NCBI GenBank assembly: GCA_944472155.2
Contig: OX235272.1
Coordinates: 78,994,020 to 79,058,019 of the forward strand
DNA: 64,000 nucleotides
Source of the DNA: Trichobilharzia szidati
Taxonomy: Eukaryota; Platyhelminthes; Trematoda; Strigeidida; Schistosomatidae
Reading direction: 5' to 3'
In this document: positions 12,601 through 24,600 of the stretch, piece by piece
Position numbering within the stretch: the first letter of the stretch is position 1
Layout of the letters: each line of letters starts with the position of its first letter
Program-made: the position numbers and the translations under genes
The notes under the pieces: generated by a model
What the model was told of the DNA's origin: nothing
Seen by the model: the letters and a program-made list of their open reading frames with translations, nothing else
The model's database searches: none

Positions 12601-15600
12601 CAAGGATTTCATAAAATTTGGCAGGAATATTGACAACTGTGAATCTTCATGACTAATTGTCCAGGTGAAAGTTAATTAGTCTATAATGTTGTTTCTCACT
12701 TGGATTCAGTCTCGTATCAAGTTGTGAGTGCGTGTATGTATTTCAGCATGTGTGCATGTGTTCACTGCTAAGGGGTCATTCATTGGGAATGAAACGATAA
12801 TCCACACAGATATAATGATTTTTCGAGAAATCAGTATAAGCAGAAACTAATTTTGTCGGAATGGACTCTGTGTGTATCTTGAATATACTTATCGCATCAA
12901 CATAGTTTTTCAAACTGAAGGGTAGAATCACTTTATAATCTGAACATTTCACTCTCACGTAACAACTTCTAGTGAAATTCAGTCTTTATCTAGCTGAGAT
13001 TTCAGTCTGTAGCCGCTTACAATGATGTTACATAAACTATTCAGTTAAACACACGTGTATCCACAAGAGTCTTTAGTCTGATGAAAATGTAACCAGTCCA
13101 AATGTTAAAATAATCTCCATTATTCTACATTTTTCATTTCATCCCTTTGCGTTCCTAGTGGGACATAGGGCTCCAAAATTGAGCTCTGAACTTTCTGTAA
13201 CAGTAGTACTCATTTTCATGGGGTGAAATCGCTAGCCTAACACCCAAAACTTCCCTCTTTACAGGTTTTAATACCGGCTTTGCCAGGTTTAGGAGCGCGT
13301 CCACCGGGGATCGAAACCGAAATCACATGCGTGATTGACAAACATTCTGTCGCTGCACTACCGATACACCTATAGGTGTTATTTATTGTTACCATTTTTA
13401 TTCCCTTGCGTTCCGAGTGGGATGACATAGATCTTCAACAACTCAACACCATTTCATTCTTATCCCCGCATTCGCTTTAATCTAACTCCACGATATAAAA
13501 TCGCTGTCTTTTTCCTTATGCTGAAGATAGTAGATTTTTTCAAACTGATTTCAGGTGAAAGAGGACCTATTCTACTTTAATGTTTCTACCATTTCCCCCC
13601 ACAACCACCTTCACTAGCATAGACAATGCAATAAACATACTATCAAATATTAGATAGATGGAGGCAGTCGGCAGGAAGCCCAGTCTTAGACCTAGGTTTC
13701 GTGCTAGTTGATACTTACCAGTCAGCAAGTCGTATCTGCAACCAACTTGAAGAAACTCATGTCCCACTCCTCGAAGATTCGAACCCGCGTCACCCAGTGA
13801 GTACTGCAGTCAGAGACGTTACCACTAGTTTCCAATCAAAATACCCACTACTGTCCTACAGGACGTCAATCACGAGTCCGAATAGCTGCTCAGTGGTAAC
13901 GTCTCTGACTGCAGTACTCACTGGGTGACGCGGGTTCGAATCTTCGAGGAGTGGGACATGAGTTCCTTCAAGTTGGTTGCATAAACGGCTTGCTGACTGG
14001 TCAGTACCAACTAGCACGAAACCTAGGTCCCTCAGCAAGGCTTCCTGACAACTGCCTCCAATTATCTAATATCATCAAATCAATGTGCACCGTGATGGCA
14101 AGCCAACTAGTGGCATGATGACCACATTCCAAACCTGACTGATAGAATTCAGTCCGCACCAAATCAGAGGACTACACACATCACACTAGTTGCTGACTAG
14201 CGTCCAATCAAAATACTGTGAAATATTTTTGTAAATATATATCAGGTGAGATGTGTACAGAAAAATAATCACTGGTTGAAACGTGTCTACGCCAATAAAG
14301 TTCCCCTGTATTCATGTTTATGCATGGTAACAGAAATATAACATATAACATAACACAACATATCTTCAAACTAATATAAATTGCTTATATTTACTCACGG
14401 TGGACCTTAGGTGCAGAGAGCTTAACAGGAGGATGTTGTGGTGCTGCAGCGGAAATGTACACAGATCAAATATTTATCATTCTATGTTAAAATTAACAAT
14501 TTATATGATATATAAACCAGACGAGTATCAGTTGAAATCAACTTGGATTCAATAGAAGGATTGTGGCTATATCTCAACTGGCTATGTGACTATAGTTTAT
14601 TGATTTTCATTAAGATACATCACAGTTGCACATATATATATATATATATTCATGTCCATCCCTTCATTTCTCCGAGAACCTAAGATCTTGAGCTTTGAAG
14701 CTTTGGTAGCAGTCGAGTTGTTTCTTACTTGCTGGGAGACTGATAGTCAAAACTTGCTTCTCCTTCTAAGTGACAACAGACTAATAGAGAATTACAAGAA
14801 AGTCGGCCGGAAGTTGAATACAAACACCAAATCCATCGGTGGCGATGATTTTAACATTGAAGCATAGACAAAGATTCCATTGAAATTTTATCACGAATAC
14901 TAATAACTGTGAATTTTCTTGTCTTGTTTTGTCTTGTCCTGTTCAGGCGAATACTTCAAAATCTACTTTATTCTCTCTTATTAATATATGTGTAAAACTT
15001 GGGCACTGTGGTAGTAAGTAATTCCATATTAGTTTGTTTATTAGATGTATCACACAGTGATGAAACAGTATTATTTACTGGATGACGAAGTTTCGAACAA
15101 AATTTATTGTTCATAATCATTCCATCAATTATAATCACACGACTTCGAAACTTGAGTTTTATAGTTTTCTTTGTTCTCTCCTATTTGTCGTCACAGGGGT
15201 AGTAGAATTTTCCAGATATCTGGGGGACAGGTGTTGAATCATTCCTATTACACGTATTTTCAGTTGATTCGATAAACAAAGCTTCTGTTATCAATCTCTC
15301 CCTCCACCCTGTGACATTAGATTTTAAAACTGTCATCCTATCCCATCATCCTATTGTATGGTTGTGTGTAACTGCATGTAGTGAGTGGTATAGCTGAACT
15401 ATTCTCTAGATTTCTTATCTTATTTGGATCAACCAATCTAGATTTTGCTAGGTTTTATGTTCGGCTAGTCTGACTGCCCCTGTTCTACTAGTTTGACCTA
15501 TGTATTTGACCTGACAATCATTCCAGCAGGGTATTAGATAATCTAAATTGTTTTGTTTTAAAGGCTCCACAGGAATGATCCTTTAACCGACAAAGCTTGT

Positions 15601-18600
15601 TTCTAATTGAGTTTGTGGGTTTAAATGCCACTTTTATTCCTGCCTTGTTAAGAATTCTGCGTAAGGTTTCCGAGGTTCCTTCCTTGTATGGAATTACTAC
15701 TGATGATTTAGATTCCTTATTGTTGGTGTCGTCATTAATATTATTATTATCACTATCGCTACTATCATTATTTATTTTATTTTTACATTTCCTTACATAT
15801 TTCCTGACTAATTTATCAGGGTAATTATTAAGTTTCAAGGCTTCTTTTATGTGTATCACTTCCTGTCTTAGATTTTCCTTGGTGCTACTTAGTTTTTGTG
15901 CTCTATTATTCAAACATTTCACCAATCCTATTTTCACTGACATAGGATGGGATGATCGGAAGTCCAAATATCTGTTTGAATGTGTCGGTTTCCTGTAAAC
16001 ACTAGTGTTTAACTTCCCATCTTCTTTCCTTTTTACGTTGCAATCTAACATTGGAAGCTCCCCTTCCTGACTTTCCAATTCATAAGTGAATTGAATTGCC
16101 TCTACCTTCGAGTTGATGTGTTCGAAAAATCTATCTATATCTTGTGTTCTAAGTACAGTGAATGTGTCATCTACATACCTCCACCATACTTTTGGGGTCG
16201 GGATGAACGTTTCAATCGCTAGCCGAACATAAAAAGCTAGCAGAATCTAGATCGGTTGACCCAAATAAGATAAGAAATCTAGAGAATAGTTCAGCTATAC
16301 CACTCACTACATGCAGTTACACACAACCACACAATAGGATGATGGGATAGGATGACAGTTTTAAAATCTAATGTCACAGGGTGGAGGGAGAGATTGATAG
16401 CAGGAGCTTTGTTCATCGAATCAACTGCAAATACATGTAATAGGAATGATTCAACACCTGTCCACCCAGATATCTGGAAAATTCTACTACCCCTGTGACG
16501 ACAAATAGGAGAAGACAAAGAAAACTATAAAAGTCAAGTTTCGGAGTCGTGTGATTATAATTGATGACATGATTATGAACAATAAATTTTGTTCGAAACT
16601 TCGTCATCCAGTAAATAATACTGTTTCATCACTGTGTGATATATCTAATAAACAAACTAATATGGAATTTATTCTCTCTGACTTTCATCCAGCGTCATAC
16701 CAATCTGTGAGTACAAGTGTGCGTGTGTGTGTGCGTGCGTCTTTAGTCGCTGCTCAAGAGTCATTAAATTGAGAATGAAACGATTATCCACAGGGATATA
16801 TTTATTTACCACGAAAATTATTATTATTGTTCTCTTGGGTTCCTAGTGGAACATAGGGCTTCAAATGCACGCCTCCACTTGCTTCTGTCTTCTGCTGTAC
16901 TTTTCACTTGCATCCATGTTAGTCCATACTCTTTCAACTCCTCGTCACACGATCTCCTCCATGTCAACCGTGGACGTCCCACTCGCCGCTTACCTTTCGG
17001 GTTTCATTCATTCAAGGGCCTGAAGTACGATGTCACCCAGCGGCCTCCTCAGCCACGAGTGTCCAATCCATCTACACTTTCTCCTGCATATTTGTTGGGC
17101 AATTGGTTCTTGTTTTGTTTGTTCCCATAGTTTCTTGTTGGTGATTCTTTCCGGCCATCTGATTTTGAGTATGGAACGAAGACAGCCATTGATAAAGGTC
17201 TGCAACAGGCTGTTGGAAATATTCTTTGTGACCCGCCAAGTTTCTGATCCGTATAGAAGAACTGACTTGACGTTTGCATTGAAAATCCGAATGTTGTTGT
17301 TGATGCAGGCTGAGTGACGAAGATTTCCAGATTGGTTTCAGGTTGAACCAAGAAAATAGACTAAGTATAATCAAGTTGTTTTATGTATAGACCCTGTATT
17401 CATCCACCGATCTTAATAAATAATGACAAAATATTGAATATCCTTTAACAAATAATATATCAAACAAATTTACAAATATGCACTCACGTCTTACTAAAGG
17501 TTTATTTTTCCTAACCAGTGCATTTGCTGATCCTACAGCTGAAATGTATATAATTCAAGCATTTATCGTACTGTTAAATTTAATACTTCACATTACTCAT
17601 GAAACCGTTTGAATTTTATAGAAATAAAGATAGGGATATATGATTCCTTCACCTTCCGAATGGAACACTGGGCTTCAAGCTTCAATGTTGAAGTTACAGT
17701 CGTTGTGGAAATGTTTCTTACGGTGTGGGGTCGACAGCCTAACGTCCAAACCTTCCCTTTCTTCCTTAGTGACTATGGACTAGGAGATGTTTAAGAGGAA
17801 GTCTGCTGGGAATCGAACTTGGACCACATCCGTCGGTGGTGATGATTTTACTACTGCGGTGGTCCAGTATTTCGATAATATCTTATCAGGAATACTCACC
17901 AGTTTGGATCTTATTTTACAAGTGGGAGCCACGTATTATCTTCTCTATGACATGGTTCCAGTCCAGAATCAAGTTTTAATCGCATGTGGGCGAGCGTGCT
18001 TGTGAGCCCGCATCTGCGTTCGCTGCTATGTAGTAACTAAGCAGTAAGATGAAGTGGAAATCCACACGGATATATTGATTTTTCGAGAAATAGCAATAAT
18101 TATACACTATCTTTCCTGGAAGGATGTTTTAGATTACTTAAAAATATATATTCCTGACCAGTGTTCAATTTTTTTCTCCATTGCGTTACATATGGAACAA
18201 ACTCCCTCTATATTTTCACCCTTTGAAATTTGTGCTGTGCTTCTTTTCTCTTCCCGGGGTGGTTAATCTATCCCCACATTTATCAGAGTCTTACTCTAGA
18301 CTAGGTAATGATTAACAGTGCGTCGTCCTTGGATACGGAGAATTCTACACCTGAACCAACGAAGAAGACGCCGACCAACCCCAGTATTTCTAAGTTAATG
18401 GTAAAATTACGCGATAATCTGAACCTATCACTTTACTTGACAACTTCGGGTGAATTCGGTCAATAGCTTCGTGGCTTCATATTACGAAAAGCATTCAATC
18501 AAAAACATGTATAGCCAGAAAGAACACAGATTGTGCTCCGATGAAAACGTAACCATTCTTGGCATAAAAATTACCCCAATTATTCTTTATTCATTGTTAT

Positions 18601-21600
18601 TACTGATATTACCCTGGTTTCCTAGTGGAACGTAGGGCTTCAGAAGCACATCGCCGTTTCATACTTTTCTCTGGAGTCATTTTTATTTGGCTCCACAACT
18701 GTCTTTGATCTTTCAACTCCTGTTAAACCACATCCTCCATGTCAATCTCGGAGTCACTTCCAACTCGACATTTCCCATTTGGGTTCCACTTGAAGGCCTC
18801 TCCTATATCTCATGTCCCTCAACTGTCTCCTCAGCTTCTTTCTAATTCATCTTCATTTCCTTCGAAATATTTGTTGGACGATATGTCATTGGTTGGTGTT
18901 TTGCCTCAGAGAGTTCCTTGTTTCTATTCCCTTCTCATTAGTGATAGCATCTCCAGTATGCAACTAAGGCAGCTATCCATGAAAATCTACAGAAGCCTGT
19001 TGGAAATAATTTTCATGAAGCGCGCGCCAAATCTGTAGATACTATATGAGCACTAATTTGACATTAAACTTCGTGCGTTTGTGGCACAGCGGTAGAATGC
19101 TCGCCAGCCACGCAAGTGATCCAGGCTCAAACCCCGGCCGACGCAATCCTACACCTCGCTAAGCCAGTAATAAGACTGGCAAAGACAGAAGGTTGCGCAT
19201 GAGGCTAGCAACCCCATACCGTAAAAATTAACACCACTGCTACCAAAACTTCAAACCTGTAGCTTGAAGCCGCCCTATGTTCCACTGGGAACGTAAAGGG
19301 ATCAAAAAAAATCACTCACCTTGCACTAAAGCCCTAGTTTTCTTGGCTGGTGCATGCCCTGGTCCTGGGGCTGAAATGTATACAATTCGAGCATTTATCA
19401 TACTGTGAAATGTAATACTTTACATTAATCATTGAAACACACAAATTTTGAATGAAATCAATTTGAAATAAATAGGATTGAAATGCATCCATTACTGAAT
19501 TGCATTCAGCATGAAAAAAAGGGTTTCAAGCTCCAGTGTTGAAGTTTCTTATGGATGAGGTTGATAGTTTTATACTCAGCCTTCCATCTCTTCCTAAGTG
19601 ACTACAGTCTGGAAGATGTTTAACAGTAAGTCGGCCGGAAATCGAAGTCGAACCACATCAGTAATTCACAATATTCTGCCACTGAGCCACTGATAAATAC
19701 TTCATAATATCCCCTCAGGAACATTCATTAGTCTAAAGTTTGCATGTGAAAGCCATACATATTATCTTCCCTCCGACTTGGTTTCAGTCTCGTATCAAGT
19801 TGTGAGTGCGTGTGGGCGCGCATACTTGTGCACAGTGTAAGCAGAAACTACTTTTTTCATGATGTGTTCTATAGATACTTTAAATAACCATTCCCGACCA
19901 GCATCAGTTTTCCCTCCTTTGTGTTACATATGAAACTAGAAAAACTTGAAAAGTCATCAGCCATAGGTCTACACGCTATAGAATCAGGCCACAAAATCGA
20001 TTTTGACAATATTGAAATAATCCAGAAAAAATTCAGAAATCACAAAGAACGTCTAATATCAGAAGCACTGCATTTCAAGTGGAATCTAAATTCCCTGATT
20101 AGGAATGATGGACTAAAACAGAATCTGACCTGGTTACAACACCTCCCTCCCCCATGAAGTGACAAAATCAACACGAATGTAATAAGCAGGTTCACTATGT
20201 AAACACACACTTCTTTTATAATTTTACACACTTATCAAATCCAACATTCTACACTTGATTTTGATATCTTTGCCAACTGACCAACTTGACAACGAAAAAT
20301 GACCCCAGACTGACGAACGATGATCAAGTTAGTAAACTTTGTTTTGATATCATAACAGACGTGCTATTGCCTTTGTTATTTGGTTTAGTGACCTTCATTG
20401 TTATTTTGACTTTCAGTATGTCCCTTTAACTTGACCTAAATCTATTTTCTCACCCCTTAACTCTTTGTTATATATATGCTGAGATTTTGTAAATTCCGGT
20501 TTAATAATACTTTGATAAAGCTATTAGCATTAAGTAGCGAAACGTCAGGAAAAACAATATCGATTTGTTTTTCATTCATTGGGAAATACAAAAACCTTTA
20601 TTATAAGGAATACGACTCTTATCTTTACTGTCTGAAATTTCAGTAGTGCTTCTTTTGTTTCTAAGAGGTGAGTCTTCTAGCATTCCTCCCAAATTTGCAT
20701 CTATTAGAGGCTTACTACAGGCTAGATGATGATAAATAGGGTGTCATCCTTGGCTACAGAGAATTCTACACCAGAACCGTCGAAGAACACATTGACTAGC
20801 ACAGGAATCCTATCTGAATGGCAAAATCACTCAACACTGGGATCCTTTCACTTTAATTGTCAACTCCTGGTGAATTCCATCCATTACATGGTCAGATCTT
20901 CAGTAAGTAGTTTCGTGAAACGCATATTACGAAAAGCATTCAATAAAGCATATGTATATCCAGAAGAAATTTATATATGGTATATCGTGTGCTACTGATA
21001 AGGTTTGTCAGTAGTGTATAAAGAGACCTTCATTGGCATAAAAATATATCAAATAGTAGGAAGATAGATTTGACGTCAGAGAAAGCAAATGATACAGCCT
21101 TGTGGAGATACATAGAAGACATGAAAGGAGCACAAAGAAACTCAATATGAAGGTTAGAAGCAGTGGAACAGGCGAGATCTGTGCAAATGGTGATTTTGAA
21201 AATAAGGTCTACATAATTTAGCCATATAGAGATACCGAATTGCAAATAAACATTCCTTCACCATATCTCTCATCTTCTATCATTACCATAGTACTCTGAT
21301 GAGAATGTAACTATCTTTGATGTAGCAATAACCTCCCTTATTCCCCCTCATATATTACTTATTACCATTATCCCCACCGGCGTCCTAATTACTAACCTAC
21401 CGCTGGTATCACTACAGTCATCAAGTAGCAATTGCAATGAATGACAATGGAATAGTGAATATGCTTTATCATTATAATATGAAACAAATTTACAAATATC
21501 CACTCACCTTTCAATAAAGGTTTATTTTTCTTAACCGGTGCATTTGTTGATCCTACAGTTGAAAGGTGTACAACACAGGCATTCATTACACTGTTAAGCT

Positions 21601-24600
21601 GATTACTTTCCATTATTCATTTAAAAACACATACATTTCAAATGAAATCAAATTTGAATTAAATAGCATTCAAAGATATCTATAGGTCATTCGACGTCGC
21701 TGTGCGTGGAACATACGTCTTCATGCTTGTGCCCTTGAGTTTCAATCGCTTTGGTGCCTAACTTTTCTTTCAGACTGAGACTAATTTCAATAAAGAAGTG
21801 TAATCTGTGGAAAAAGGTCATTTTCTTCTTTCTTTGGTGTAACTATAGCCAATAATGACTGTGTTCAGACTTTGATTTCCGACCTATTCACTGCTGAAAG
21901 TCGCTTAGCCAGGTTTAAACCCGCTTAAATGAAACTCAACTGCATATACAATAATACAACACCATTGCTATGGAAACTTCAAGACTTGAAGTCCTATGTT
22001 CCACTCGTAACACATTAGGATAGATAATAAAAAGGACTGAATGAAATGTAATTTGTGTTTTGGAATATTCCTGTATTTCTGTAGACACCTTGAAGTTAAA
22101 CAATATATAGGTTTATCCGGTTTCATCGAAAGGTTATGTCAACTATGAGCTTAGTCATACAACTTGTGTAATTTCAGATTTCCAAATGAAAAAAAACTAT
22201 CTTCTTTGAGTTCGGTAGATATGTCAAGTTCATTCTATTTGAACATGAACAAAGCACAGATCATTTTGTAGATTTCTTTCAGATTTCTGACTGGTTCACT
22301 TTAGTAATATTTATTGTAACGGGATATTCTTCATTCCCCTCTGCCTCCCCCCATCCCCAGTTATCTCAGTGAAGATAGAAATCACATACAAAGGACTTCA
22401 TTTTTCCTGTATTCAAAACTTGAAATAATAAGCTCTGACAGGTGTTACTACCGTTCTCCTATTCGTAATTATCTTTGACTTACTAAAAGTAAAATTAAAT
22501 GAGGCAAATTAAGGTATTTTATAGCTGTACATCACTATGAACCCTCTGTAAAGAGCTATACTTCAGTCCACTATCAAACGTCTACTCTCATACTAATGAT
22601 AATGTATGTGTGGCTACTTTATAAGAATTATTAAGGATTGATGTGAGTTAGAGAACCATTGAAAACTAGGGAGTACTGGATGGCTGATTTGTCCTAGTTT
22701 TTGACTCTTCAGCAGCACAGTACACACCCATGACCCCATAGGGGATCGAAACTAGGACCTTCAATTTACAAGTTCTAATGCACTTCTAGTAAGAAATTGT
22801 GATCAGGGGGGTCCATCAGATCGTGTATGAAGACGAATACTCTCAGATGACATTGGCTGGTGGTTGTGCTAAATACCGCGAATTGATAGAAGTTAGAATT
22901 CGTGGGCTATCTGTCGACTAGCTCTCCTCGTAACCTAAAGTTCCTGAGTCTGATCACGTTTACCGCTGAAGAGTCCCAAACAGGGAAGAAACCGCTATCC
23001 AGTACTCTCTGGTTCTCCAGTGGTCCTCTTACTAATCTCACTTGGTGATCTAACTCTTCAAAATAAAAATTATCTTTGGAGATTACTATTTGTCAGTTAT
23101 GTTCCTACTGGATTTTTATGGAGAGAAAATGAATTTCACTACTGAAGTTCACTTACCTAGGGTAGTTGAATTAGTTTGTCCATTTGCATTGGCACTTTGA
23201 ATAGGTTTATCCATGACAATGTAGGCTATAAAGATTGTTTACAATCATTTTTAAAGTAAAGTAAATGGAAAAAACTACATCTCAGAAAGTAAAATATCTC
23301 TCTAATAAATTGTTTTACGAAAGTACAACAGTAGAAGTGTGGTGTGAGCTGGCTACAAGCCGAAATTGTGGACATCAGTCTACGTTAATGTTTACGTCCC
23401 GAATCGGGGTCATGAGAAAAAACAATAACAAAGCTTAACCTTGAGGAACTCAACAACCAATCACAGAAGACTTAACGTGTGCAAATACGATTCGCAGATA
23501 TATGGCTTAACTTTCTGAGAAACGGTCACAAGCAGTACAGAATAGCCTTCAGCAAGAAAACAACCAATCAGAAGACGTTGCTTCTCTGCTAACAATAACG
23601 CTAATAATAATGTACATAAAAATCTATAAATATCTGTTGATTTTCCCAATAAACGATCTGTTGCCTGACCCTTGTCTTCTGTCGTTACACAAGTATCATT
23701 GTATTGTCAACCCACTATCTTCTGATATCTTAAACATCAAAGTAACAAGAAGTTCAAACAAATATTGAATGGTTCTACGCTTTAAATACGGGCATCTATG
23801 TTGAGGTATAATAAATACGATGAATTATAACTACACTACTGACAAGAATTTGTAAGTAGTATTTTTTGTGTCTGTGTGTGTATGTTGTCTTTTGTAAGAA
23901 TCTTAAATAACAAAGCAACGAATTAATTTGCAATCAGGAAAATAAAACCATTGTGAAATAATATAGAAAGTATGAACTATGAAGACAAAAGTAATTTCAA
24001 TGTAACGTTTGTTAATTCTGCTACTAAAAGGCCGCTGTCTTCTGTTTTTATATCTTTACACACCACATAATAAAAAGTTATCTAGTTATATTGCCTTCTT
24101 CTTCTTCTACTCCTTCTGAAATCTGTTCATAAAACAATTGAATATCTCCATCTACACAAGTGAACATAGAAAGATGGGATACTTTATCACTCGACTTATG
24201 CTGGTCAACTTGAATTTCTCCTTGACCTAAAATGTAGTAGATATATCTTCAAGAAGTAAAGATTTAAAGTTATTGATTAGTGATCTTTTCTTTTATTCAC
24301 CTGTCGTACTAATCAGACTGACATAACGTTACTTAGATAGTAAGATTCTACAAATTTGTCTGAATGCTTTACTTTAGCTGTAAATATCCATTCTATCTGT
24401 CTAACATTGGAATGTTGGCTGCACTCCTATTATTAATAATAAGGAGCTAATTCTTATGACTTTACTCAGGGATATGACATTTTAAAATAGCAGTTAACTG
24501 CATTTCTGCATTTACTATGTTCTTCATAAATATGTAGATGAAAATGGAGATGGATTGGGCGTACTCTGAAAAGACTGTTGAGTGATATCACGCGTCAAGT

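Noticed and set aside
24220..24240. 17-nt micro-exon on minus near CTACATTTTAG
   Set aside because: The acceptor is good but the only donor is weak and the length is not a multiple of three, breaking the array's phase rule.
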